Source: Gammaproteobacteria bacterium
Lineage (GTDB): Bacteria; Pseudomonadota; Gammaproteobacteria; UBA6429; Thiohalophilaceae
Assembly (NCBI GenBank): GCA_016194635.1
Contig: JACQBC010000001.1
Coordinates: 62,001-126,000 of the forward strand
Direction of reading: 5' to 3'
DNA length: 64,000 bases
Shown one piece after another: positions 37,164-46,557 of the stretch. The position numbers and the translations under genes are program-made. The notes below the pieces were generated by a model, which saw only the letters and a list, made by a program, of their open reading frames with translations, was not told the DNA's origin and searched no databases. Each line of letters opens with the position of its first letter. Positions within the stretch are counted from its first letter, which is position 1.

Positions 37164-38273
37164 ATGAGCATCGACTTGAACACCGTCACCGCCGTCATCT
37201 TGGCCGGGGGCCGTGCCACACGGATGGCAGGGCACGACAAGGGCTTGTTACCCTATTACGGTAAGCCGCTGATTTGCCATGTAATTGACCGCTTAAAAGG
37301 GCAACTGCCCCGGATTGTCATTAATGCCAACCGCCATCTCGCAGCGTACGCACAACTGGGTTATAGGGTGATCCCGGATCTGGATGAGAACTTTGCCGGA
37401 CCGCTGGCGGGGGTCCGCGCCGCGTTAACCCAGGTCGATACCCACTGGGTAGTGTCCGTCCCTACTGACGCCCCACACCTACCCACCGATTTAGTAGCGC
37501 GACTGTGTCGCGCCGCCACGGCTGCACGCATCCATGTCACCCGCACCCAGGACGAACTACAGCCGGTGTTTGCCCTATGGCCGCGTCAATGCCTCCCCGC
37601 GTTAAATCAATTTCTAGCCGCAGGTAACCGCGCGGTACAGGAGTTCTTACACGCGCAACAGGCCGTGGGGGTGGACTTTTCCGATCAAGTCGAGGCCTTT
37701 ACCAATATTAATACTCCACAACAACTCTCCACGGGGATGATTGCACCTGTATTGTGCATGGTGGCCTGGAGCGGTACAGGCAAAACCACCTTGTTAAAAC
37801 AAGTAGTCACGCGATTGTGCGAACGGCGATTACGCGTGGGCATCGTTAAACACGCCCACCATCGGTTTGATATCGACATTCCCGGCAAGGATAGTTATGA
37901 GTTACGTCACGCGGGCGCACAACAGGTGTTAGTGGCATCCGACCAACGTTGGGCGATGATTACTGAAACCGGTCCGGACAAGCAAGTTGACCCCGATTTA
38001 ACCACACTGCTGCAACATATGGATCACGCCCTACTGGACATTATCCTGGTGGAAGGCTTTAAACATTCACACTATCCCAAAATCGAATTACACCGGCCTT
38101 CGCTGCAGCAACCGTTATTAACCACGACCGACCCCACGATTATTGCCGTGGCCAGTGATGTCGGCGTATTGCCTGGAGTGACGGTGCCGCTCCTCAACCT
38201 CAATAACACCGAACAAATCTCCGGGTTTATCCAGCAATGGTTACTGGATCAAACACCGGTGACTTCGGCATAA
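37164..38273 (+). CDS. MobA-MobB fusion for molybdenum cofactor
   Basis: Two proteins fused. The N-terminal half is MobA, which adds GMP to molybdopterin (LAGGRATRM-GHDKGLL, PTDAPHLP). The C-terminal half from about residue 205 is MobB, a GTP-binding helper (WSGTGKTTLLKQ, KHAHHRFDID, DIILVEGFKH). In E. coli they are separate neighbouring genes. Possible starts are GTG 37119, ATG 37128 and ATG 37164; none has a clear ribosome site. The next gene, moeA, begins eight bases after the stop. Confidence 0.93.
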   Translation: MSIDLNTVTAVILAGGRATRMAGHDKGLLPYYGKPLICHVIDRLKGQLPRIVINANRHLAAYAQLGYRVIPDLDENFAGPLAGVRAALTQVDTHWVVSVPTDAPHLPTDLVARLCRAATAARIHVTRTQDELQPVFALWPRQCLPALNQFLAAGNRAVQEFLHAQQAVGVDFSDQVEAFTNINTPQQLSTGMIAPVLCMVAWSGTGKTTLLKQVVTRLCERRLRVGIVKHAHHRFDIDIPGKDSYELRHAGAQQVLVASDQRWAMITETGPDKQVDPDLTTLLQHMDHALLDIILVEGFKHSHYPKIELHRPSLQQPLLTTTDPTIIAVASDVGVLPGVTVPLLNLNNTEQISGFIQQWLLDQTPVTSA

Positions 38274-38281
38274 TCCCCGCT

Positions 38282-39544
38282 ATGAAAACCCCTATCCCCG
38301 TTACTCTCCCGCCGCGGGATGAACGCGATCCTGGTTTGCTCAGCGTGGAACAGGCGCAGCAACAGATCCATGGGTTATTGACCCCGGTCACGGCGATTCA
38401 GGATATCGCCTTGCACGAGGCGTTTGGGCGTATCCTCGCACAGGATCTCAGCGCGCCGATCAATGTTCCCCCCTACGCCAATTCCGCGATGGACGGATAC
38501 GCCCTGTGCGGTAGCGATATTCCCGCCAGCGGATCAATACCCCTGAGCCTGGTGGGTACCTCGTGGGCGGGTAAACCGTTTACCGGTCGGGTCAATACGG
38601 GACAATGTGTGCGCATCATGACCGGGGCTAAAATTCCGGAGGGTACCGACACCATCGTGATGCAAGAACAAGCTCAGCGGCTTGAACAGCAGATTACAAT
38701 CAGCTCCGGCCATCAAACCGGGCAACATGTCCGCCATCCCGGCGAAGACATTCGCCAGGGCAGCGTGTTGTTACCTCAGGGTAAAAAAATCGGCGCGGCG
38801 GAATGGGGGCTGCTGGCCTCGCAAGGCATCGCGCAGCTACCGGTATACCAGCGTCTGCGCGTCGCATTCTTTTCCACCGGAGATGAACTGCGCCCGGTGG
38901 GTGAACCCTTGCAGGACGGGCAGATTTACGACAGCAACCGCTACACCTTAACCGGTATGTTGTTGCAAGCCGGGGTCGAGTTAATTGACCTGGGGGTCAT
39001 CGCCGATGAACTAACCGCGATTGAAAACGCCATGCACAGCGCTGCGAAATGCGCCGAGGTGATCATCACCACCGGTGGTGTATCGGTAGGTGATGCCGAT
39101 TATGTCAAACAGGTGTTGCAGCAACTCGGCCAGGTGAATTTCTGGCGTATCGCCATGAAACCCGGCAAACCCCTGGCCTTAGGTAAAATTGGCCCTGCCC
39201 TGTTTTTCGGCTTACCGGGTAATCCGGTGTCGGTGATGGCGACGTTTTACCAATTCGTGTTACCGGCCTTGCGTGCCATGAGCGGTGAAACAGCGCGACA
39301 ACCCTTAGTCCTCAAAGCCGTCGCCCGTGCGCGTATAAAAAAAGTCCCGGGGCGTACCGATTTTCAACGCGGGGTGTTAACCAGCGACAATGGAAAACTC
39401 TTCGTCGACACCACGGGTATACAAGCCTCGCACGTGCTCAGCGGCATGAGCCGCGCGAATTGTTTTATCGTATTACCGCGCGACTGTGGCAACATCGAAG
39501 CGGGAGCAGAAGTAGAGGTACAACCGTTCAGCGAGTTTTTATAA
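38282..39544 (+). CDS. moeA: Molybdopterin molybdenumtransferase
   Basis: Inserts molybdate into adenylated molybdopterin. Family motifs: NVPPYANSAMDGYAL, GDELRPVGEPL, ITTGGVSVGDADYVK, MKPGKPLALG and GLPGNPVS. Start at ATG 38282 gives 420 residues, the usual size; an upstream in-frame start at 38237 lies inside mobAB. Forms an operon with mobAB and complements the modABC transporter at the other end of the window. Confidence 0.95.
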   Translation: MKTPIPVTLPPRDERDPGLLSVEQAQQQIHGLLTPVTAIQDIALHEAFGRILAQDLSAPINVPPYANSAMDGYALCGSDIPASGSIPLSLVGTSWAGKPFTGRVNTGQCVRIMTGAKIPEGTDTIVMQEQAQRLEQQITISSGHQTGQHVRHPGEDIRQGSVLLPQGKKIGAAEWGLLASQGIAQLPVYQRLRVAFFSTGDELRPVGEPLQDGQIYDSNRYTLTGMLLQAGVELIDLGVIADELTAIENAMHSAAKCAEVIITTGGVSVGDADYVKQVLQQLGQVNFWRIAMKPGKPLALGKIGPALFFGLPGNPVSVMATFYQFVLPALRAMSGETARQPLVLKAVARARIKKVPGRTDFQRGVLTSDNGKLFVDTTGIQASHVLSGMSRANCFIVLPRDCGNIEAGAEVEVQPFSEFL

Positions 39545-39585
39545 AACCAGGGACGGAATGACCTCCGCCCCCGCTCTAAGATTTA

Positions 39586-39718
39586 TTACTGAGTCACATG
39601 GAAAGGATACCCTCCAACCAAGACCGTCAGCCGCAGGGATGCTGCTGTCGAGCCTACAGGGATGTATTGACGGCGTGTCTTGGTCGGGGGGTATCCTTTC
39701 CATACGCCTCATTAGTAA
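39586..39718. repeat. Hairpin-core intergenic element, copy 4
   Basis: Arms 39586-39623 and 39678-39718 are inverted copies (ATGGAAAGGATACC pairs with GGTATCCTTTCCAT) with some differences at the outer ends. The plus-strand core has CCGTCAGCCGCAGGGATGC and GAGCCTACAGGGATGTATT, with TGACGG closing it. It fills the gap between the convergent moeA and kinase genes and ends directly against the kinase stop codon. Arms match copy 1. Confidence 0.87.
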
Positions 39719-42700
39719 CTACGCAACTTTGACAGTGAGATCAGCCGGTATGATAATCCACGACTCAAACGGCAGAAAATCGCTATTACCACTCTTGGCC
39801 TTGAAGTGAATCTCAACCTTGCCGCCGAGTTTTTCCACGAATTTACGAATCGCGTCCATGCCGACTCCACGGCCGGACACGTCACTGACACTGTCCGCCG
39901 TCGACACCCCCGACATGAAAATTAACTCGGCCAATTGTTCGTCGTTAACCTCGTCCACATTCTTGAACAAGCCTTTTTCAACGGCCTTGTGCTTTAATTT
40001 TTTCATCGCCAAGCCGCGGCCATCATCGGATAACCGCAATACAATACCTCCCTGATCGTTCTGCTTCACTTCCAGGGTAATCGTACCTTGTTCGGGTTTG
40101 CCACTGGCCTTGCGTTCAGCGGGAGGTTCTAGGCCATGGTCGATGGCATTACGAAACCCATGCGTGAAGACATTTTTGATAACTGGAATGGCCTCGGCGG
40201 TTAAACGCACGTCGTTGTCCTTGATAATAATGTTCGGCGCGGTTTTACCCAATCGCTGCGCGATTTCCGGCATCGATTTGACAATCGCATCAAGTACTGA
40301 AGAAATAGATTCTGTACCGATGGCGGTTAATACATTACGCACCGTGGCCACCGTCGCGCGCAACTTCTCGATATTATGGTCGTCAACCTTATCCAGCGAA
40401 ACCCGGAGCTTATCCACCAGCAGCTTATCGACAAAGACACCATCACTGCTCCCGCCAGAGAGTTTTTCTTTATAAATCATCTCATAGGTCTGCACCAATT
40501 CGCGGGTCTGGTACAACTCGTGTAACATTGTATCGGTATCCCATGCGAGGCTCGAATCTTTACGCATCGTGTCATAGGTGCTTTCGGCTTCGTGAGCCGC
40601 ATCGGTAATCGAACCAAAGCCGTAGGTGCGGGCATTACCCTTGATGGTGTGCATGTTACGGAACAAGGTCGCCACTGCCTCGGTGTCGGATTGCTGGGTT
40701 TGTTTGATCAGCGCTTCGTTCTCTTGTATAAAACGGTTGGCATCTTTAGTGAATGCCAGGAACTTGTTGGCCGACACCGCCAGGATCTGGCCGATAATCT
40801 CCAATTCCCATTTTTGCTTCTCGGCCTCGGCTTGTAAGCCACGCAATTCGGTCACGTCACGCACGGTTACCATCAGTTTATCGATAGTACCGTTTTCCGA
40901 AGTGATCGGGTCCCAGTCTAATTCCAGAATCTTAGCCTTGGCGTTAGGCATGGTCTTGATGAATTCCTTCACCAAACAATGCCGGTTGAAATCGAACATC
41001 ATGGCATCTTCGCCCAGTATCGCGGCCAGGGCGGCCTGCACTTGATTAACCGCGTTAGACCCAAGGTTGGTATTGGTGAACAACAGATTCATGACATCGG
41101 CATCCGCGATCTGATGACTTTCCAGGATCGTCTCAAGATAACGCGAATATTCCGCATGCACCTTACCTCCCATTACAATAGTAAAGATCCCCTGGTGCAT
41201 GTTCTGCAACATATTGTTGATGTCATTGGTTTTTTGTTTTAACTGCGCGGTACGTTCTTCCACCTTGTGTTCCAAGGTACGGTTTTGTTCTTCAATCACA
41301 TTTAACATATGAATATTCTTAAAGCTCACCACCGCCATGCGTGATATGGTCTCGGAAAACTCAATATCGGACTCCTCGAATTTCACCGCACCCACTTTAC
41401 CGCTGAAATTCATCACCCCAAACACCTCATCGTTATCCACCATCGGCACGCAAATAATCGAGCGTGGCAGGTGTTTATCCCCGGGTTTGGCGGCGTAGTT
41501 TGAATCTTTCGAGGTATCGGGGATATAGATCACGTGTTTATCCGCCGCGGCCTTACCCGCGATACCTTCGCCGAGCTTAAAGCCGCGCGCGGCACCGGCA
41601 TCTTGATCATAACGGGTGGGGTGAAAGGTTTTTACTTCGAGTAATTCGGTTTCTTTATTGTACAGATACACCGATCCCCATTCGATATTGGTGTGTCCAC
41701 GCATGACCATCAAGGCGCGCTCCAACACCTGCAGCGGCTCATGCATGCTCGCCATGATCTCACCGGTGACATTCAGCACCCGCAGATTTTCCATCTTCTT
41801 CTTAATGGAATCCCGCATATCGGCAAAGCTGCGCGCTAAACTACCGAGTTCATCGCGGCGTTGCGTATCGATCTCTTGGTCCAGATTGCCGTGGGCTAAT
41901 TCCTTGGCGCTGCTGCGCAATTTTTGAATTGGAATCGTTATCGCCCGCGATAATAACACGCCAATCAACAAGGCGCAGAACAGTCCGACGCCGATCAAAC
42001 CAGCCACTTTTACTTGAGTCTTTTTAACTTGTTCGGTAAGTGCAGTGCTCTCCGCAACGCTCGTCTCCTGCTGCTCCTTCACCAAGGTGCTCAAATGCTT
42101 TTGAATCGACAGCAATAAAGGTGAGATCTCCTTGCGTATGGTATAGGCATCCAAGCGGTAATCCTCCGCACCGTGGATCTTCATTAAAATTTCCGCTTTT
42201 GGAAAATACTCCTTATAGACTTTATTGAATGTATTCAGTGCATCGGCTTGTTCAAAAGTCAAGACGTCCTCGCCATACGAATTTAATTTCTTGACATCAC
42301 GCTCCACCAATTCGACATAGTTATGAAAGTTTGAAATATTACTCTGTACCCGAAACGCCAAATACAGGCGTAATTCGTTCACGGCACTGGAGAGATTGGT
42401 ACGTAAGCCATAGATGTCGAAGAGTAATTGTTTACGCACCGGATCGGACTTTTGATCCTTTTCAGAGGCGATCATTTCACCCAGGGCTTGTAATAAAACC
42501 TGCACCCGTGGATTTACCTCGTTGGCGGCAAATTTGGTTGCCCTCATGTTTTCTACGTCGCTAGAGGCATACAACATCATGCGATCTTTATAGCCCTGTA
42601 ATTTTTCAACCTCGGCATTGACCTGGGCCACCAAGGCCGTGGTGGTGGCGTCACGCTTGACCACGTTCATTTGCCGAAGGGTCGCCATGGATTCGGTGAT

Positions 42701-42964
42701 CCTGCCCATGTACTTGAGGTAATCTTTTTTATGCAGCTCTTCTTTGCTGAGCAAGTAAAACCCTAACGATGACGAGGCATGGTCCAGTTCGTCGACGATA
42801 TTGAGTGATAACACCACCGCGGGGGTAACATCATTGACTAAGGTGGAGAGTTTCTCTTTATTAGCCTTGAGGCTATCGTTAGCGATATAACCCACAGCAA
42901 GTAACAATGCCACTAAAAATAAAAAACTCAGCCAAATTTTGTAGCGGATCGACAGTTTTAGCAT
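39719..42964 (-). CDS. Membrane-bound CheA-like hybrid sensor kinase
   Basis: A 1081-residue protein (start ATG 42964). Order: membrane segment, periplasmic four-helix-type sensor region (about 35-320), second membrane segment, HAMP, GAF (about 420-560), coiled coil, a PAS-like region, HPt with phospho-accepting His in NMHTIKGNARTYGF near residue 772, then a CheA-type ATPase with N-box HGFRNAIDHGLE, DDGRGL and VSGRGVGMD. The CheW-like coupling domain of CheA is missing, and HPt is central instead of N-terminal. No response regulator gene is adjacent. Confidence 0.9.
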   Translation of the reverse strand: MLKLSIRYKIWLSFLFLVALLLAVGYIANDSLKANKEKLSTLVNDVTPAVVLSLNIVDELDHASSSLGFYLLSKEELHKKDYLKYMGRITESMATLRQMNVVKRDATTTALVAQVNAEVEKLQGYKDRMMLYASSDVENMRATKFAANEVNPRVQVLLQALGEMIASEKDQKSDPVRKQLLFDIYGLRTNLSSAVNELRLYLAFRVQSNISNFHNYVELVERDVKKLNSYGEDVLTFEQADALNTFNKVYKEYFPKAEILMKIHGAEDYRLDAYTIRKEISPLLLSIQKHLSTLVKEQQETSVAESTALTEQVKKTQVKVAGLIGVGLFCALLIGVLLSRAITIPIQKLRSSAKELAHGNLDQEIDTQRRDELGSLARSFADMRDSIKKKMENLRVLNVTGEIMASMHEPLQVLERALMVMRGHTNIEWGSVYLYNKETELLEVKTFHPTRYDQDAGAARGFKLGEGIAGKAAADKHVIYIPDTSKDSNYAAKPGDKHLPRSIICVPMVDNDEVFGVMNFSGKVGAVKFEESDIEFSETISRMAVVSFKNIHMLNVIEEQNRTLEHKVEERTAQLKQKTNDINNMLQNMHQGIFTIVMGGKVHAEYSRYLETILESHQIADADVMNLLFTNTNLGSNAVNQVQAALAAILGEDAMMFDFNRHCLVKEFIKTMPNAKAKILELDWDPITSENGTIDKLMVTVRDVTELRGLQAEAEKQKWELEIIGQILAVSANKFLAFTKDANRFIQENEALIKQTQQSDTEAVATLFRNMHTIKGNARTYGFGSITDAAHEAESTYDTMRKDSSLAWDTDTMLHELYQTRELVQTYEMIYKEKLSGGSSDGVFVDKLLVDKLRVSLDKVDDHNIEKLRATVATVRNVLTAIGTESISSVLDAIVKSMPEIAQRLGKTAPNIIIKDNDVRLTAEAIPVIKNVFTHGFRNAIDHGLEPPAERKASGKPEQGTITLEVKQNDQGGIVLRLSDDGRGLAMKKLKHKAVEKGLFKNVDEVNDEQLAELIFMSGVSTADSVSDVSGRGVGMDAIRKFVEKLGGKVEIHFKAKSGNSDFLPFESWIIIPADLTVKVA

Positions 42965-43109
42965 GCTTATACCCTGGAATCTTACCGAATGGACAAAACC
43001 CAACAGGGGTGGTTATTGAGCCCACTCCTACCAGGGAGGTATATCGACTGAACGGTAATTTCCTAAAGGCCGGGGCCGGGCCAAGATTATCCAAGGCGCT
43101 GTCGGGTGA

Positions 43110-43490
43110 TTAGGTCGCTGCAGGGTCCGCAGAATCCCCTTGCGCCACGGATTGATGGACCTCAGCCATGTCGAGGGCCTTGGCATCGTTGATCAATTGG
43201 GTGAAGGCCCCCGCCGGTAACGAGCCCGGTTCGGAGTACAAGATCACCTGTTCACGAAAGATCATTAAGGTGGGAATGGAACGGATTTGAAACGCGGCCG
43301 CCAGATCTTGTTGGTCCTCGGTATTAACCTTGGCGAATACAATCTCCGGAAATTGTTCAGAGGTCGCTTCATAAATCGGCGCAAACGCGCGGCAGGGACC
43401 GCACCAGGGGGCCCAAAAATCAACGATCACAAAATCGTTGGTTTCGATGGTGGATTTAAAATTAGCATCGGTCAGTTCCAAGGTGGCCAT
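43110..43490 (-). CDS. Thioredoxin with C-terminal extension
   Basis: A 126-residue thioredoxin: active site WAPWCGPCR near residue 32 and the cis-proline loop SIPTLMIF. A short Ala/Asp-rich tail (VAQGDSADPAAT) extends past the fold. A standard cytoplasmic disulfide reductase or stress thioredoxin; the C-terminal tail is unusual for TrxA. The arsenic reductase of this genome needs a thioredoxin partner, but nothing links the two specifically. Confidence 0.9.
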   Translation of the reverse strand: MATLELTDANFKSTIETNDFVIVDFWAPWCGPCRAFAPIYEATSEQFPEIVFAKVNTEDQQDLAAAFQIRSIPTLMIFREQVILYSEPGSLPAGAFTQLINDAKALDMAEVHQSVAQGDSADPAAT

Positions 43491-43539
43491 GGGGGTCTCT
43501 AGAAGTTTTCGGTACGTATAGTGTACCAGGGGCTTCGAC

Positions 43540-43974
43540 TTAACGCAGCGGGGTCAGTGTTCCAGACTCACGGTAACAGCGGTAATCCTGCAATACTTGT
43601 GCGTGATCAAACGCCAATTCAGGCGGTAAGTGATCGAGGTCGAACCTCGCCAGGTGCTTGGCATCATCCGCCGCGCGGGGTTCACCGTAGGCCCGTGCTA
43701 CATACACCGCCGTCACGGTATGACCCCGCGGATCGCGTTGCGGTTGCGAATACAAACCCAGTAATACGATAAGCTCCACCTGTAAGGAAGTTTCTTCCTT
43801 GGCTTCCCGGATTGCAGCGGCCTCGACGGTCTCGCCGAGATCGACAAACCCTCCTGGGATCGCCCAACCGTAGGGTGAATATTTACGTTCAATTAACACC
43901 ACTGGCCGGTCTGGGTAATCGAGTAACTCAATAATCACATCGGCGGCCAGTGACGGGGTAACAGGACGCGGCAT
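43540..43974 (-). CDS. Nudix hydrolase
   Basis: A 144-residue Nudix protein with the box GGFVDLGETVEAAAIREAKEET, in which all catalytic glutamates are present. It begins immediately at the hslR stop (TAAATG, no gap). Substrate is unknown; the sequence resembles ADP-ribose-type pyrophosphatases more than MutT, but this is not certain. Confidence 0.88.
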   Translation of the reverse strand: MPRPVTPSLAADVIIELLDYPDRPVVLIERKYSPYGWAIPGGFVDLGETVEAAAIREAKEETSLQVELIVLLGLYSQPQRDPRGHTVTAVYVARAYGEPRAADDAKHLARFDLDHLPPELAFDHAQVLQDYRCYRESGTLTPLR

Positions 43975-44373
43975 TTAGGTTTTTCCTTGCCATTGTTTGA
44001 GTTGTCGACGGCTGCGTTTGTCGGGACGTTTATCGGGGTGAGGATTCGCCGCACCCCCCAACAATTTGTATTGCTCGGCTTGCGCGGTGCGCGCCGCGAG
44101 GCTTGCGGGATGTTCTTCGTAGAGAGACTGCGCCAGTAAACCACTGCCGCGTTTATCACTGAGTTGTTTTACACTCAGGGTATAACGGTACGGCGGCTTG
44201 GCGATCTCGATAATGTCGCCGACATTGACCAAACGCGAGGTTTTGCTGCGTTGACCGTTGACCTGGACTCGACCCCCGTTCACGGCTGCACTGGCCAGGC
44301 TGCGGGTTTTATAAAAGCGTGCCGCCCATAGCCATTTATCAAGACGAACATCGGCTGGCTCGTTTTGGCTCAT
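43975..44373 (-). CDS. hslR: Heat shock protein 15, S4-domain ribosome factor
   Basis: A 132-residue RNA-binding protein. The S4 domain is visible in VRLDKWLWAARFYKTRSLA and GRVQVNGQRSKTSRLVNVGD. The C-terminal tail is basic (RPDKRSRRQLKQW). Hsp15 rescues 50S subunits that carry a stalled nascent chain. No sigma32-type promoter is visible directly before it; it is preceded by two bases after the membrane protein gene. Confidence 0.9.
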   Translation of the reverse strand: MSQNEPADVRLDKWLWAARFYKTRSLASAAVNGGRVQVNGQRSKTSRLVNVGDIIEIAKPPYRYTLSVKQLSDKRGSGLLAQSLYEEHPASLAARTAQAEQYKLLGGAANPHPDKRPDKRSRRQLKQWQGKT

Positions 44374-44375
44374 TT

Positions 44376-44762
44376 TCAGTGATGCAAGATGCGCAGGTAG
44401 ATGTAAAGGGCCACGATACTATCAAAGACGATACCCGCTAACGCAAAGCTGGGTTTCACCCGCGCACCTAGGCTACCGGGCTGGTGCAAGAGATGCCAGA
44501 GGGCATGGGTCGCAAAACCTATGACTAATAGAAGCGGCCATTTGCCCATGCCGTAATAGGCCATCGCGCCAAAGACCACGGTGGCCATGGATTCCAACAC
44601 GATTTTATCGCGCCGACCGTCCGCCACGGCGAAGCCAATGTAACTACCCGCGGCGGTACTCAATAATAATGCATAGATATGTAGCGCCTTGGCATGCGAT
44701 AACCCTTCACCGGCGGCACAAGTGATCGCTGCTAAGCCTACGGCGAGTATTAATGCAATCAT
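44376..44762 (-). CDS. Small membrane protein of unknown function
   Basis: About 128 residues with four hydrophobic segments (for example MIALILAVGLAAITCAAGEG and SFALAGIVFDSIVALYIYLRI). AAGGGA lies five bases before ATG 44762, which decides the start; a longer frame to 45014 would read through an inverted-repeat element. No family recognised. Heads the operon with hslR and the Nudix gene. Its leader must contain the element at 44779-44909 unless the promoter lies inside it. Confidence 0.75.
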   Translation of the reverse strand: MIALILAVGLAAITCAAGEGLSHAKALHIYALLLSTAAGSYIGFAVADGRRDKIVLESMATVVFGAMAYYGMGKWPLLLVIGFATHALWHLLHQPGSLGARVKPSFALAGIVFDSIVALYIYLRILHH

Positions 44763-44778
44763 AGATGTCCCTTGTTTG

Positions 44779-44909
44779 AGAGTATTGAGGCCGGTGTTAT
44801 TGTACCCAGCGCTGCGACACGCAAACCCACATCCTTGTGGGCTCGACGGCCGCATCCCTGCGGCCGACGGTCGCAGCGCTGGGTACAATAACACCGGCCT
44901 CAATACTCT
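44779..44909. repeat. Hairpin-core intergenic element, copy 5
   Basis: Arms 44779-44817 and 44871-44909 are a perfect 39-base inverted repeat. The 53-base centre folds into two hairpins: CCCACA-TCCT-TGTGGG and CGGCCGCA-TCCC-TGCGGCCG. Read on the minus strand these are the family core (loops AGGA and GGGA). The arm sequence is unrelated to that of the other copies. It is the only copy between two divergent genes, 16 bases before the membrane protein ATG. Confidence 0.92.
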
Positions 44910-45056
44910 GCCACGCTGTTTAAGATTCTGCACAAAACACTTCAGTTCAAATTCAAAATACGCCAGATTTGATTGGGAATAGCGAGTTAACATTTTAAAT
45001 TCACTACAAAACACCCCACAGTGGTTTTATCCAGCGTCAACCGTTAAACTCACACC

Positions 45057-46547
45057 ATGTCACTCTACGCAGAACAACTCCCGCCGATCTCACTCTCGCG
45101 TGTTGAGATGGTCCGTGCCCTGCGGCGGATCCTGCCGGCGGACGCTATCTTACACCAACCTGAAAGCTTGCGGCCGTATGAATGCGATGGTTTGTCGGCC
45201 TATCGCGAATTACCCTGGGTGGTGGCGATTCCCGATACCCTCGCGCAAGTACAAGCGATTTTAAAATTATGCCACAGCCATAAAATTCCGGTGATTGCGC
45301 GTGGCGCCGGTACCGGATTATCGGGTGGCGCCCTGCCGCGCGATCAGTGTTTGTTACTGAGCATGGCCAAATTCAACCGCATTCTTAATCTTGATCCTGT
45401 GAATCGACTCGCTCGCCTGCAACCCGGGGTGCGCAATCTTGCTATCAGCGAGGCCGCTGCTGCCCATGGCTTGTATTACGCGCCTGATCCGTCATCACAG
45501 ATCGCCTGCAGTATCGGCGGTAATGTGGCGGAAAACTCCGGTGGGGTGCATTGTTTAAAATACGGCTTAACCGTACACAATGTCCTGGAAGTACAATTGC
45601 TGACGATGGACGGTGAATCGGTCAGCTTGGGATCCCAGGCACTGGACGGCCCGGGTTTGGATCTGCTGGCCGTAATCCACGGCTCGGAAGGTTTGTTGGG
45701 GATCATTACCCAAGTTACCGTGAAGCTCTTGCCCATACCTGAATGTGCCCAGGTAATGATGGCGGCGTTTGATAGTATCCCCGAGGCCGGCGCCGCGGTG
45801 GCGGCAATCATTGCCGCGGGTATCATCCCGGCTGGGTTGGAAATGATGGATAACTTGGCGATCCGCGCCGCGGAGGATTTTGTCCATGCCGGTTATCCCA
45901 CCGACGCCGCCGCGATTTTATTGTGTGAGCTTGACGGTAGCAATGCCGAAGTTTCTGAACAATTGTTGCGCGTGCATCACCTCTTGCAGGAATGCGGCGC
46001 TACTCGTTTACGCACCGCGAATAACGAGGCCGAACGGCTGCAACTGTGGAAAGGGCGTAAGTCCGCTTTTCCAGCGGTGGGGCGGTTATCGCCGGATTAT
46101 TATTGCATGGACGGCACCATCCCGCGCCGCGCCCTAGCCGGTGTGTTGCAATCCATCGCCGACCTGTCGCAACGTTACCAGTTACCGGTGGCCAATGTAT
46201 TTCATGCCGGGGATGGAAATTTACACCCGTTGATATTATACGATGCGAATAAACCCGGCGAATTGGTCAAGGCGGAACAATTCGGCGCGGAGATTTTGCA
46301 ATTGTGCATCGCCGTCGGCGGTACCATCACCGGCGAGCACGGGGTGGGCATTGAAAAGATCAATCAAATGTGCGCGCAATTTTCCAGCGCGGAGTTACAA
46401 CAATTCCATTCGCTCAAGCGCGCGTTTGATCCGGACGGCCTGCTTAACCCCGGCAAGGCCATTCCCAGCTTGCGGCGTTGCGCAGAACACGGAGCGCTGC
46501 ACGTGCATCACGGGAAATTAGCGCACCCCGGCTTGGAGCGTTTTTAA
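45057..46547 (+). CDS. glcD: Glycolate oxidase, FAD subunit GlcD
   Basis: A 496-residue flavoprotein that oxidises glycolate to glyoxylate. The FAD-binding domain has VIARGAGTGLSGGALP and DPSSQIACSIGGNVAENSGG; the C-terminal domain has NVFHAGDGNLHPLI and GGTITGEHGVGIEK. Followed after ten bases by glcE. D-lactate dehydrogenase relatives share these motifs, but the adjacent GlcE-type gene favours GlcD. Confidence 0.93.
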   Translation: MSLYAEQLPPISLSRVEMVRALRRILPADAILHQPESLRPYECDGLSAYRELPWVVAIPDTLAQVQAILKLCHSHKIPVIARGAGTGLSGGALPRDQCLLLSMAKFNRILNLDPVNRLARLQPGVRNLAISEAAAAHGLYYAPDPSSQIACSIGGNVAENSGGVHCLKYGLTVHNVLEVQLLTMDGESVSLGSQALDGPGLDLLAVIHGSEGLLGIITQVTVKLLPIPECAQVMMAAFDSIPEAGAAVAAIIAAGIIPAGLEMMDNLAIRAAEDFVHAGYPTDAAAILLCELDGSNAEVSEQLLRVHHLLQECGATRLRTANNEAERLQLWKGRKSAFPAVGRLSPDYYCMDGTIPRRALAGVLQSIADLSQRYQLPVANVFHAGDGNLHPLILYDANKPGELVKAEQFGAEILQLCIAVGGTITGEHGVGIEKINQMCAQFSSAELQQFHSLKRAFDPDGLLNPGKAIPSLRRCAEHGALHVHHGKLAHPGLERF

Positions 46548-46557
46548 TTGTAAGCAC

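Noticed and set aside
44763-45014. N-terminal extension of the membrane protein at 44376-44762 up to 45014
   Set aside because: The extension is translated hairpin element. AAGGGA placed five bases before ATG 44762 marks the true start.
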